DNA of 64,000 nt from Leptobacterium flavescens (GCF_010671605.1 NZ_JAABOO010000001.1:310001-374000); one strand, 5' to 3'; counted from the first letter of the stretch, positions 8,215-16,754 are shown. Translations and numbers: made by a program. The notes: generated by a model not told the origin, from the letters alone.

Positions 8215-9390
8215 TTATTCCAGGGCTATAGCTGCCAGTTTCCTGGACAGTCTGAAGGCATTCCTTCCCGATCCGAAGCTATTCGACATAACCACCGATA
8301 CCACTCTGTGGTCTAAATATATAGCCAGAAAAGAACTGGTACCCGGTTGTGATCCGCTGTGCTGAATGATCTTACCGTATTCGGGATGATCGTAGACAGC
8401 CCATCCGAAGCCATAAGGATCATCCCCTATTGCCGGCGCCAGTTCATCCGTAGCGTTTATCATCATATCAAGGCTGGTACTGTCTATAAGTTTATTGTTA
8501 AGTACAGCTTCTCCGAATTTGAGCAGATCTCCCACAGTAGACTGGACACCCCCGGCAGAGTAGATAACACTCAGGTCTGTTTTCGGGCTTTTGATAAAGG
8601 TTGACTTGACCTTCAGGTAGAGGCGGGATTTTTTCTCATACTTTTTATCTTCCTCAAGGCTGGTATGGGACATATTTGCCTTATCCCAAATATTCTTCTG
8701 CATATACTCCCCATAACTCATTTGCGAAACCTTTTCAATAATTGCTCCCAGCAACGTGTATCCGTAGGAGGAATACAAAAACTGAGTACCCGGTTCGAAT
8801 TCCAGTTCATTGTCCTTAAAGGCATCCAACGCCTTGATCAAGGTCGGGTAATGGGTAAAAGAAAGCGCATCCCAATTTGATGAATAGTGATTAACTCCCG
8901 AAGTGTGCTTAAGCAACTGCCGTATGCTAATATCTCCTTTGGGTTTTTTCGGGTATTCCGGTAGATAAGTTTGAATGGGCTCATCCAGATCAAGCATCCC
9001 TTTTTCATACAATTGCATGATGGCAACAGCAGTCATTGGTTTGGTAATAGACGCTATCCTTCCCAGCATATCGCTATCTGCTCTCTTTTGACCTCGTTTG
9101 CTTGTAAAACCGGCTCCACCGGTATAGGTCAGGCAATTTTCGACATACAGGCCGGCAGTAACTCCCAAAAAGCTGTTGGAGTTTATATATTTATTGATCG
9201 TATCGTTGGCCCGTTCTTCCAGATCCCCATCAAGAGTAAATGCAGATCCTTCACAATTTATATCGGTTATACTTTCTGTCCTGGGGATTTCCACCTTACT
9301 GAACGGGTTTAAAGACACTGGCTCAACGATCCAGATAATTCCGATTACCAGTAAGAGGATTATAATAAGGAGTATTCTTCTTTTCTTCAT
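8215..9390 (-). CDS. Serine hydrolase, class C beta-lactamase fold
   Basis: The 391-residue protein has an N-terminal hydrophobic anchor (about residues 5-22) and a beta-lactamase/transpeptidase domain. The catalytic Ser114-x-x-Lys117 lies in RIASITKPMT, the second motif is Tyr206-Ser-Ser (usual form Y-x-N), and the third is His344-Ser-Gly. These enzymes act in the periplasm as esterases, DD-peptidases or peptidases; the substrate cannot be told from sequence. The family is present four times in this window plus one remnant. It appears monocistronic. Confidence 0.88.
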   Translation of the reverse strand: MKKRRILLIIILLLVIGIIWIVEPVSLNPFSKVEIPRTESITDINCEGSAFTLDGDLEERANDTINKYINSNSFLGVTAGLYVENCLTYTGGAGFTSKRGQKRADSDMLGRIASITKPMTAVAIMQLYEKGMLDLDEPIQTYLPEYPKKPKGDISIRQLLKHTSGVNHYSSNWDALSFTHYPTLIKALDAFKDNELEFEPGTQFLYSSYGYTLLGAIIEKVSQMSYGEYMQKNIWDKANMSHTSLEEDKKYEKKSRLYLKVKSTFIKSPKTDLSVIYSAGGVQSTVGDLLKFGEAVLNNKLIDSTSLDMMINATDELAPAIGDDPYGFGWAVYDHPEYGKIIQHSGSQPGTSSFLAIYLDHRVVSVVMSNSFGSGRNAFRLSRKLAAIALE

Positions 9391-9435
9391 TTGTATTCTA
9401 CGGCTAATTGATACCGAAGATACAAAAAGCTAAGA

Positions 9436-9810
9436 TCACATTTCGGCTATTTCAATAATAGTATGTATATCAAAAACATCTCTTCCGTTATTGGGCTCGA
9501 AGTAACCTATACCGATATAGAAAATACTATTGCAATGCGAGCATTTGATCAGTTTGTGCATCGGTCCCGCACCTCCCAACTTAACAACCTCATCAAGATC
9601 GAGAATAAAGCCTTCTTTATTAAAATAGCGTGTATTCAGGTGATCTATGTTTATGCTGTGCTTTTTACAGTTGGGGCACAGAAAGTAAAACGGAGTTTTT
9701 CTACCCGCGTCATAAATTTTGGTAGCGTCGGTAAACGTAGGTCCGGCCAGGAAATGCTGCTTAACTATTTTATATTTTAGCTTTGGTTCTTCTACTAATT
9801 CAAATCCCAT
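9436..9810 (-). CDS. Small zinc-ribbon-like hypothetical protein
   Basis: The 124-residue protein has two CxxC knuckles, Cys45/Cys48 (CPNC) and Cys90/Cys93 (CSHC), about 42 residues apart. That is consistent with one structural zinc site. No signal peptide is visible, so it is probably cytoplasmic. The spacer between knuckles is acidic and contains a LDLDEVVKLGG segment. I do not recognise the family and its neighbours give no clue. Confidence 0.6.
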   Translation of the reverse strand: MGFELVEEPKLKYKIVKQHFLAGPTFTDATKIYDAGRKTPFYFLCPNCKKHSINIDHLNTRYFNKEGFILDLDEVVKLGGAGPMHKLIKCSHCNSIFYIGIGYFEPNNGRDVFDIHTIIEIAEM

Positions 9811-9903
9811 TTAGAATAAATTTTCAGTGTTGTATTTGCTAATATTATATGGTCATTTATTCGAAATCGGAACGTGAATTTGATCATTTCTCCGGTCCTG
9901 TTG

Positions 9904-10281
9904 CTATGTTGATTGGACAAGAGCCTGGAATCCGCCATAAACCATCCTTTGGGCATCAAAGATAACCCTTGACGGATTTGTCAATGGAGCAATTAAGTCT
10001 ACCATTCTTGGGTCTGATGCAACCCGTTTATTTGCAAGATCCCGTGTCTCGCGTGAATCGAATACAACCCATCCGAATATGATGGCCTCATCTTCTTTTG
10101 CTGCTACGGCTTCCGGAAAAGAACGTGTACCTTCTAATTTCAGGTCCTCGCCCACATACTCAAAGTAAGCGAGTGCACCGTGTTCCTTCCAGATCTTTGC
10201 AACTACGCCGGCAACATCCCGATATTGATTTAAATGTTCCTGTGGAATGGGAAGCACAAATGCGTCTATATAATTTGCCAT
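9904..10281 (-). CDS. DUF1428 family protein
   Basis: The 125-residue protein matches the DUF1428 (YbaA-like) pattern over its whole length. It starts YIDAFVLPIPQEHLNQYR, has an AYFEYVGEDL segment, a FGWVVFDSRETRD block, and ends in RMVYGGFQALV. The family has a dimeric ferredoxin-like fold and is widespread, often regarded as a small-molecule-handling protein of unknown activity. The full expected length is present. It stands as a single gene on the minus strand. Confidence 0.85.
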   Translation of the reverse strand: MANYIDAFVLPIPQEHLNQYRDVAGVVAKIWKEHGALAYFEYVGEDLKLEGTRSFPEAVAAKEDEAIIFGWVVFDSRETRDLANKRVASDPRMVDLIAPLTNPSRVIFDAQRMVYGGFQALVQST

Positions 10282-10368
10282 GTTTTCCTCGATTTTATTC
10301 TGTTTCTTACTATGTCTAAGATAGTAAATCTATAACATTCATACATGACGTATTTGCTGCAGACTTTA

Positions 10369-11175
10369 CTACTTCCTTTTTGCTTCCTCAAAGAGTTTTC
10401 CCTTTTCGTAAATATTCAGCTTTTCTACCTTATTTTCGTTTTTGATAAACTCATACCGGACATTTTCATAGTTTAAATAAAAAGTATTCTCTGATTCAGG
10501 AAATAATTCCTTTGTCCAGCCAGGTTTACCGTCATTAATATCGGTTACTCTCAACAGTTTCCCTTCTTTTTTAATGTTTACTATTCTGTCTGGGAGAATA
10601 TAATCCCCAACATATTGATCGAGGGTTTCGCTGGTCAACTCTACTTCGGCTAGTGGCTGGTGATCATAACTTATGACCCGGGTGAGTTTCCACTCATCGT
10701 TTTCCAGTTTCCATAAAGCCGTCATTTTTGCAGACCCCACCAGTTTTTCCGTTCCGTCATCGATCTGCAGATAAAAAACATGTTCACAATGCTCAAGGGC
10801 TCCGTAATTATCCATTGGAAAAACTTTAAGGCTACCTTTGGTCAATTCTCTTCTCAAGGGCTGTCTTGTTCTTTGTTCTTCCCCGCAAAAAATAGCCATC
10901 TCCGCCATTTCACTTTCCTTTGAATCGATAAACCCGCCTTTGTCATGGAAGAATTCGAAATCTTCAGATAAATAATAGGCGTACTTTTCTAAATCGCATT
11001 CATTTTGAGCTGAAAAATACAAGCTGTCCATTACCGCAATTGTTTTGAAAAGTTCAGATGACTGTTCAACTTCCGGGTGTTCGCTTTTTTCTAATGCTTC
11101 TGCTGTTTCTTCTGTTGGTTGCTTACAGGATGTCAATAGTATTAGAATGGTGATAAAGTATATCAATTTTTTCAT
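10369..11175 (-). CDS. Lipoprotein with SnoaL/DUF4440-like domain
   Basis: The 268-residue protein begins with a clear lipoprotein signal ending LLTSC (Cys17). Residues about 45-165 fit an NTF2-like/DUF4440 fold: a helix with AVMDSLYFSAQNECDLEKYA, then LSEDFEFFHDKGG and a C-terminal KMTALWKLENDEWKLTRVISYDH. The last 90 residues contain a LDQYVGDYILPDR segment of the kind that follows many Bacteroidota serine hydrolases. It is probably periplasmic or surface-exposed; no ligand can be inferred. A 12-nt motif upstream (11184-11195) is repeated before the next gene. Confidence 0.8.
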   Translation of the reverse strand: MKKLIYFITILILLTSCKQPTEETAEALEKSEHPEVEQSSELFKTIAVMDSLYFSAQNECDLEKYAYYLSEDFEFFHDKGGFIDSKESEMAEMAIFCGEEQRTRQPLRRELTKGSLKVFPMDNYGALEHCEHVFYLQIDDGTEKLVGSAKMTALWKLENDEWKLTRVISYDHQPLAEVELTSETLDQYVGDYILPDRIVNIKKEGKLLRVTDINDGKPGWTKELFPESENTFYLNYENVRYEFIKNENKVEKLNIYEKGKLFEEAKRK

Positions 11176-11254
11176 AATCGAATTTGTTAGTTCAATTTAA
11201 AGACAAAATCCCTTATTGATTGTTACAGTTATAATTACGATTACAAATTTGTTG

Positions 11255-11794
11255 TTATGGTCTTTTTATTTCGGTCATAACTCTATCCACTTTATCCCTC
11301 AATTCTATTTCGCCATCTATTCTCAATACTTTACAGTCCAGTTTTTCAATCCAGTCATTGTGCATTTTTAATGACCTTCCTTTAAAATCCGGATTTTCGT
11401 ATTGATTGGCCCAATCTAAAAATGCCTGGTAGTTCTTTTTCCTCACCGGGTCGGTGTATAATTTTTCTCCGTAGTGCTCAAATTCTCTTTTTTTAAGCCT
11501 TTCCATTCTGACCTTATTGTTCAGATAGATAAATATTGCCAAATCAAATGAAGTCTCCCATTCCCTTCCCCAGCTGATCATTGACCCGCTGATTACAACA
11601 TTTTCATTTTTATTGAAATCAGATTTTATTTTTTCATTCCGTTCAGCAAGAGGTATTTTTTCTGTAAAAGGAGGGTCTGTCTTTTTCCAGTAATAATCAT
11701 CGGCATCCAGGTGGACAAAGTCGGTCGCTTTTTCAATTTCTTTTCCTAAAGTTGTTGTTCCCGAACCTGATGCTCCAAATATCAATATCTTCAT
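11255..11794 (-). CDS. P-loop nucleotide kinase-like ATPase
   Basis: The 179-residue protein starts MKILIFGASGSGTTTLGKEI. This is the P-loop of an adenylate-kinase-like subgroup in which the Walker A lysine position is Thr and a Lys follows five residues later; the variant is common in that subgroup. Further on are a DADDYYW segment and an RMERLKKRE region resembling the LID. No signal peptide is present. The substrate is unknown; small-molecule or nucleotide phosphorylation is the family-level guess. It lies between two exported-protein genes on the same strand. Confidence 0.75.
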   Translation of the reverse strand: MKILIFGASGSGTTTLGKEIEKATDFVHLDADDYYWKKTDPPFTEKIPLAERNEKIKSDFNKNENVVISGSMISWGREWETSFDLAIFIYLNNKVRMERLKKREFEHYGEKLYTDPVRKKNYQAFLDWANQYENPDFKGRSLKMHNDWIEKLDCKVLRIDGEIELRDKVDRVMTEIKRP

Positions 11795-11862
11795 TTCTTT
11801 AATACAAAATAGGTTGTTAGTTCAAATTGCCTGTGACTATTTTTTAGTTCTTACTCCCTGTT

Positions 11863-12987
11863 TTATTTATTCTTTTGAGCGGTTTTCAATCCTTTTTTCA
11901 TTGCTTCGTCAAATTCAGTATTCGGGTATTTTTTAATACCTGCTTCAAAATACCTGATAGCATTTTTATAGTCTTTATGTTTTAAATAAAACTGTCCGAA
12001 TCTGTTCTGCCAATATGCTGAAGCATATCTTTGTGTTGACAGAACATCTTTAAACTCCTCCATAAAAAAGCTAAAGTATTCGAAATTATCCCTGTTCCAG
12101 GCCAGCCATATCAATCTGTTTTTAGTACTATTATCAATCTTGCCTTCTCCTCCAAAACGCTTTGCTCTTTCTTTGAAATACGATTTTAAATACGGTATTC
12201 CACCGGCATCTACATAGGCCCGAATAGTTTCAAAGATCAACGAAGGATAATTATGGTAATAGTATTTAATCCCTTTATACATGGCTAAATAAGGTAGTGA
12301 TTGATGAACTTCATCATCAAGCAGTTCATATTTCCAGATTAAGTTTTTGGGACTGTTCTTTTTTAAGGCATCATTAAAAGTATCTGAAGAAGAGATATTA
12401 TAAATATCCTTTCTGGAGTTTGCCATATATAAATAGATCTCTTTATCGCAGTTGAATCCTTTTACAGTTTCTTCGGAAGCATAACCTCCATTTGACGCTA
12501 TAGCTCCGGAGAACAAGTCTTTTTCCTTTAATATCATTTCACTGACGTAGTATGCTCCTGCTTCCCATCCAAAAATTATACGTTCCCCGGTGGTCCTGTA
12601 ATTGGAATCTATAAATGGTATTACTTCATTTTTAATAAAAGAGGTAAATTTTGTGCTTTCATCACCAAATAAAGTATATCGTAATTCACGGCTGCTGTTA
12701 ATCCCAACCACGATCATTTCCGGAATTTCGGCCGGAGCTATGGTAGATCTTTGAATAGCAACTCCGTTGGTAAAAAACCTTTGTCCGTCTAAGATATACA
12801 GTACCGGATAATTTTCTTTCGAACTCTCATAACTGTCAGGAAGGTATATTTGTATATCTCTGTCCTGGTTTAAGATCTTGGAATTGATTGAAAAATTGGT
12901 TCCGATACTAACTTCAGAACCTTTAGTTTGGGAAAATAATCCTGATACAGAAAATACTAATAAAATCAGTGAGAAGGTTGTTTTCAT
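11863..12987 (-). CDS. Esterase-fold protein lacking the nucleophile serine, with TPR-like tail
   Basis: I use the ATG at 12987, which puts a signal peptide ending at GLFSQ at the start (374 residues). The alpha/beta-hydrolase (esterase D/enterochelin esterase) layout is clear: IQIYLPDSY, YPVLYILDGQRFF and MIVVGIN. In this family the nucleophile sits in a GHSxGG elbow. Here the matching place reads GWEAG (residues 140-144), with Glu142 in place of Ser. The C-terminal 70 residues contain a FGQFYLKHKDYKNAIRYFEAG repeat typical of TPR. It is probably a secreted pseudo-esterase or binding protein. Loss of activity is inferred from that one residue. Confidence 0.78.
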   Translation of the reverse strand: MKTTFSLILLVFSVSGLFSQTKGSEVSIGTNFSINSKILNQDRDIQIYLPDSYESSKENYPVLYILDGQRFFTNGVAIQRSTIAPAEIPEMIVVGINSSRELRYTLFGDESTKFTSFIKNEVIPFIDSNYRTTGERIIFGWEAGAYYVSEMILKEKDLFSGAIASNGGYASEETVKGFNCDKEIYLYMANSRKDIYNISSSDTFNDALKKNSPKNLIWKYELLDDEVHQSLPYLAMYKGIKYYYHNYPSLIFETIRAYVDAGGIPYLKSYFKERAKRFGGEGKIDNSTKNRLIWLAWNRDNFEYFSFFMEEFKDVLSTQRYASAYWQNRFGQFYLKHKDYKNAIRYFEAGIKKYPNTEFDEAMKKGLKTAQKNK

Positions 12988-13092
12988 ATTTGTTAGGTTT
13001 AAAGAGAAACTAAAATATAAAAACAAGCCTCTACTTATTAAAATTCTGCTTTTTTACCATTTCTTTAACTACCGGAGTCTATAGATCTTAAT

Positions 13093-13815
13093 TTATTCAT
13101 CAAACAGGTCCCTGACAACCAGATCCTGTGCAATGTGGATAATGATCACGGGGAAAACAGAATCAAAAATTATATAAAATATCCCGAAAAACAGTCCAAG
13201 TATGGTTGGCCTTATGACCTCTTTCCCAAGATATATATGTCCGAGTCCGAACATTATAGTTGTTATCAATAAAATATGAATTAAAGACAGGCCTGGGAAA
13301 ATTACCCCTAATGCATAAAAGAAGTATCCTCTATACAATATCTCCTCGGTTATACCGGCTGTAACCGAGACATAGTCCCACAAACGTTTTTCTTCCCGGG
13401 TTATCGGTAAAAACGATTTAAAATGGGCAGGGATACTTTTTGTGGCTCTTGCCCTGCTGTTCTTATTGTATTTAAAAATTATAATTGAGTAGATATTGTA
13501 TATCAGGTAAAGACAATAAAATGCTATTGTAGGAAATACGATCCATTTGCCGGCTGAAGCTGCCTCAATATCAATCCATTTAATCCCGATACTTTCCAGT
13601 GGTATATCAGAGATAGCCATCAGTATAAATATCAGGAATATCGGTATCCAGGACCAAAATACGGTTGCCCGGTAAAATTCAATTTTTCTGCGGCTATTTC
13701 CATCAGCAATACTCTTTTTGAGCTTTTTTACTTCAAAATAGCCGGAAACAGGAAGGTAAACAGCTACTATAAGTACCAGTATGATAAAAAATATAAGGAA
13801 AATAGTATGTTCCAT
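13093..13815 (-). CDS. CPBP (CAAX/Abi) intramembrane metalloprotease
   Basis: The 240-residue membrane protein has about six helices and the family's catalytic set. Glu157-Glu158-x3-Arg162 is in GITEEILYRGYFF, His193 is in FGLGHIYLG, and His227 and Asp231 are in HIAQD. CPBP proteases cleave prenylated or membrane substrates and some bacterial members give bacteriocin self-immunity. It lies about 440 bp from a GG-leader peptide gene, transcribed divergently, so an immunity role is possible but unproven. Confidence 0.9.
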   Translation of the reverse strand: MEHTIFLIFFIILVLIVAVYLPVSGYFEVKKLKKSIADGNSRRKIEFYRATVFWSWIPIFLIFILMAISDIPLESIGIKWIDIEAASAGKWIVFPTIAFYCLYLIYNIYSIIIFKYNKNSRARATKSIPAHFKSFLPITREEKRLWDYVSVTAGITEEILYRGYFFYALGVIFPGLSLIHILLITTIMFGLGHIYLGKEVIRPTILGLFFGIFYIIFDSVFPVIIIHIAQDLVVRDLFDE

Positions 13816-14250
13816 TTTTTTAAGATTAAGTTATAAAGATATCTGTTAATTTATAGTTTTACCGTGATTCTCTTTTCTTTTGACCGGGACTTTATGGTTT
13901 CCATAAACTGGCGAGGCAATTCCGTTTTGCCGGGCTTGTGTTTCTCAATTCGTGATGATCCTTAAAAAGGGTCGTTGTTCATCAAAAGATTGCACTACAT
14001 AAACCATGAACAAACCAAAAACTTCAATGCGAATTGCCGTAACGATATGTGTTATAGGAGCGGTACGACTCTAGTTGGTGATTTCAAAGGGTATGATAGC
14101 GTTGCCTATCTTATAACCGTCATCGATTTATTTTTATTGAGTATAAGTAGGATTATACTTTAATATAAATAAGAATTAATTTTATACATATTGTATTATT
14201 ATTTCTATTTTTTTGTATATTGTTTCTCTAATCCTTAATTCTAAATAATT
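13816..14250. other. Intergenic region with partial R1 repeat and AT-rich promoter
   Basis: No convincing gene is present. Near 13890-13906 the TTTATGG and CCATAAA arms form a short hairpin, and a partial R1 copy occupies 13951-13988. Bases 14150-14250 are very AT-rich and must contain the promoter of the GG-leader peptide. Two similar TTGTAT-containing stretches (14191-14200 and 14213-14222) lie 22 bp apart there. Confidence 0.5.
13951..13988 (+). repeat. R1 repeat, partial copy A
   Basis: The core GATCCTTAAAAAGGGTCG followed by TTGTTCATCAAAAG matches the R1 consensus with a few changes. The upstream CAGGAT arm of the hairpin is missing. The same orientation is seen in every copy in the window. 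Confidence 0.65.
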
Positions 14251-14493
14251 ATGTTAAAAAACATTTTAAATCAAGAAGGTGTCAAAAAATTGAACCAAAA
14301 ACAACTACAAAGTATAAATGGAGGGGTGGGATTTACGGTTACATGTACTTTTTCTGATGGAACATCTTGGTCAGGGCACACCCATGATTTTTTTGCGGCA
14401 CAAGACATGGTTAACCATTGCTCAACTTCCGGTGGAGATTCATCGTATCATGCGCATCTTTTCGATTTTATAGATGATATTCACGATCATTAA
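14251..14493 (+). CDS. Double-glycine-leader peptide (bacteriocin/RiPP-type precursor)
   Basis: The 80-residue peptide has a leader of 25 residues with VKKLNQKQLQSINGG at its end, the pattern of Bacteroidota double-glycine leaders cleaved by C39-type peptidase ABC transporters. The predicted core (residues 26-80) has two cysteines (32 and 57), many Ser/Thr/Gly, and seven histidines (43, 45, 56, 67, 69, 78, 80). It is not strongly cationic as classical bacteriocins are. An intrinsic terminator follows the stop within 15 bases, so it is monocistronic. No transporter, modification enzyme or obvious immunity gene is adjacent. A two-component system lies downstream and a CPBP protease upstream. 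The product may be a bacteriocin, signal or metal-binding peptide. Confidence 0.8.
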   Translation: MLKNILNQEGVKKLNQKQLQSINGGVGFTVTCTFSDGTSWSGHTHDFFAAQDMVNHCSTSGGDSSYHAHLFDFIDDIHDH

Positions 14494-14506
14494 ACTATTA
14501 TGGACT

Positions 14507-14532
14507 AAAAAAGCGGGACATCCCTCTTTTTT
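14507..14532 (+). terminator. Intrinsic terminator after GG-leader peptide
   Basis: The arms AAAAAAGCGGG and CCCTCTTTTTT pair at 10 of 11 positions around a 4-nt loop and end in a T run. It starts 14 bases after the peptide stop. Confidence 0.8.
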
Positions 14533-14553
14533 AAATTTTAACAACGGAGGCTA

Positions 14554-14892
14554 ATGCCTGGCATTTTTTATGAAGTTACATTCTGGATGAATCAAAATGG
14601 TGTATTGCTGTTGGTAGGTTCTGATATGGGCCCGATAAATGATACGACCATTGATGAATTACACAAAGAATTGGAAATGATGGTAAAATCAGGGCTTTCC
14701 ACATTAGATGCTCTAAAAACAGCCACTTTTAATCCGTCAAAGTTTTTAAATATAGATAAGGAATACGGTTCGATAGAAGTTAATAAAAAAGCTAATCTCG
14801 TTATCCTGAACAGCAATCCGCTGGAAGATATATCCAACACAAGAGACATCAGTTTTGTATTAAAGGATGGTGAGTTATTTAAAGCATCGTAA
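14554..14892 (+). pseudogene. Amidohydrolase, C-terminal remnant
   Basis: Only about 110 residues remain. They match the end of an imidazolonepropionase-like amidohydrolase: GVLLLVGSDMGP (the metal-ligand Asp strand), then LHKELEMMVKSGLSTLDALKTATFNP, and the closing GSIEVNKKANLVILNSNPL. Full-length proteins have over 400 residues with the metal-binding HxH near the N-terminus, absent here. The frame joins directly to the peptide gene's terminator, so the 5' three quarters were lost when this DNA was rearranged. It is unlikely to be active. Confidence 0.8.
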
Positions 14893-15009
14893 TGTTTGCA
14901 GAATGGAATAGAGAAAATATTCATTATTATCTATGAAAAACACCGGACTATCTATATAGTCATGAAAATTAATGTTATTTAGCTTACTTTCGTTTTTTAT
15001 AGACATCAC

Positions 15010-16035
15010 ATGCAAAGAAGTTATTTAGCAATATTATTACATGGCTTTTTATGGCTACTTGCATTTCTATATCCCCTATTTTCATTAGATGATATTTCTA
15101 ATGTACAATATATCATTAATAGGAACTGGCTGTCTGTTACAAGTGTTTTTCTTGTTTTTTACATCAATTATTTTGTTTTAGTAAATGCGTATTTTTTCAA
15201 AAGAAAAAAGCTTCAGTTTTATATTATAAATGTTTTATTGATTGCTGTACTTTTTTTTCTGATACAATATTTCCTGACATGGAATGCCTTTAATCCTTCA
15301 ATAAACGGAATAAGAACAAGAGAAGTAAGAAGTGGTCAAATGTCTTCCATTCAACTCATTTTGCCAATGATCTTAAGTGTTGGGATGTGTGTCGGATTAA
15401 AGATCAACAAAAAGTTGAATAAAAATCAATTGGCACTGCAGCAGGTGAAACAAGCGCAGTTGAGTGCAGAAATTAAATATTTAAAATATCAGGTCCAACC
15501 TCATTTCCTTTTCAATACACTAAACAATATTTACGCTTTGGTTGATAGCTCTCCTGAAATTGCCAAAGAATCGATTCACGATTTAAGCAAAATGATGCGT
15601 TATTTACTGCATGATTCTTCAACAAATAAAGTTCCTTTAGCTAAAGAAATTGAATTCTTAGAACGTTACATCGACTTAATGCAACTAAGAATATCCTCCA
15701 GCCTTACATTAGAAAAAAGCTTTCCCGTTATTAATCGACCTATCAAAATAGCGCCATTAACATTAATATCCTTTATTGAAAATGCCTTTAAGCATGGTAT
15801 TGATGCCGTGCAGGACAGTTTTATAAAAATTGAACTGAAGATAGACAATGATGAGATACAATATTCGGTTATTAACTCATCATTTCCTGAAAAAGAAAAA
15901 GTAACCAATTCCGGAATTGGATTAAAAAACCTGAAAAAACGATTAGAACTATTATACCCAAACAAATTTGAGTTGTTTACTAAAGAAGAAAACAACATAT
16001 TTAAGGCTACATTAATACTAAACTTTAAAGAATGA
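15010..16035 (+). CDS. LytS/YehU-type sensor histidine kinase
   Basis: The 341-residue protein has four N-terminal membrane helices (to about residue 135), then a coiled linker and the His_kinase (PF06580-type) domain. The H-box is YQVQPHFLFNTLNNIYAL with His165. The ATPase part has IENAFKHG (N box) and SGIGLKNLKKRL (G box). It overlaps the next gene by 4 bp, so sensor and regulator are translationally coupled. The membrane-embedded sensor has no periplasmic domain, which suits detection of a membrane or lipophilic signal, or a peptide. The GG-leader peptide just upstream is a tempting but unproven ligand. Confidence 0.92.
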   Translation: MQRSYLAILLHGFLWLLAFLYPLFSLDDISNVQYIINRNWLSVTSVFLVFYINYFVLVNAYFFKRKKLQFYIINVLLIAVLFFLIQYFLTWNAFNPSINGIRTREVRSGQMSSIQLILPMILSVGMCVGLKINKKLNKNQLALQQVKQAQLSAEIKYLKYQVQPHFLFNTLNNIYALVDSSPEIAKESIHDLSKMMRYLLHDSSTNKVPLAKEIEFLERYIDLMQLRISSSLTLEKSFPVINRPIKIAPLTLISFIENAFKHGIDAVQDSFIKIELKIDNDEIQYSVINSSFPEKEKVTNSGIGLKNLKKRLELLYPNKFELFTKEENNIFKATLILNFKE

Positions 16036-16754
16036 CGCTATCGTGTATTTTGATTGATGATGAACCTTTGGCTCTTGATTTAATGGAAGGTTATGTAAAA
16101 TCTACTCCTTTTTTAAAATTAGTAGCAAAATGTAACAATGCAATTACCGCTATTGAGATTTTAGAAAAAGAAACTGTTGATTTAGTTTTTACGGATATTC
16201 AAATGCCTAATTTATCGGGAATTGAATTCTCAAAGATCATTTTGGATAAAGGGATCAAAATAATTTTTACAACAGCATTTGAAGAATTTGCATTAGAAGG
16301 TTATAAAGTAAATGCTATTGATTATTTGGTTAAACCAATTAACTATCCCGAGTTTTTTTCGGCAGCGAATAAAGCCAGACAACAAATCACAACTAGCTCT
16401 TCACACACAGACACTACAAACTATACAGATGACTATATCTTTGTGAAATCGGAATATAAGTTAATAAAAGTAGAGCTAAAAGATCTGATCTATGTAGAAG
16501 GTCTAAAAGACTATTTAAAACTTTATACAGTCAATTCAGAAAAACCAATCCTCACTTTAAAGACTATGAAATCTTTGGACGAGGAGTTATCCGGTAAAAA
16601 TTTTATGCGGGTGCATCAATCATATATGGTCAACTTAAAAAAAATAACAACCATAGAACGCAACAGAATTGTCTTTGGAGATAAGTACATTCCTATATCT
16701 GAAAAATATAAAGAGAGCTTTCAGAAATTTATCGATGCAAGTTTTTTAAAATAG
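16032..16754 (+). CDS. LytTR-family response regulator
   Basis: The 240-residue protein has a receiver domain (residues 1-120) with acidic pair Asp9-Asp10, phosphoacceptor Asp55 in FTDIQMPNLSG, Thr in FTTAFEE and Lys in DYLVKPI. A LytTR DNA-binding domain follows (about 140-238) with VEGLKDYLKLY, FMRVHQSYMVNL and the closing IPISEKYKESF. It is the partner of the overlapping kinase gene. LytTR regulators bind pairs of direct repeats about 21-22 bp apart, and candidates exist upstream of the peptide gene and the following hydrolase operon. Its targets are not known. Confidence 0.93.
   Translation: MTLSCILIDDEPLALDLMEGYVKSTPFLKLVAKCNNAITAIEILEKETVDLVFTDIQMPNLSGIEFSKIILDKGIKIIFTTAFEEFALEGYKVNAIDYLVKPINYPEFFSAANKARQQITTSSSHTDTTNYTDDYIFVKSEYKLIKVELKDLIYVEGLKDYLKLYTVNSEKPILTLKTMKSLDEELSGKNFMRVHQSYMVNLKKITTIERNRIVFGDKYIPISEKYKESFQKFIDASFLK

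Noticed and set aside
11255-11794. Missing Walker A lysine as a sign of inactivation
   Set aside because: The GSGTTTLG form of the loop is, to my knowledge, common in this kinase-like subgroup.
13975-14163. Plus-strand frame of 62 codons upstream of the GG peptide
   Set aside because: It begins inside R1 copy A, has no recognisable features and poor codon use.
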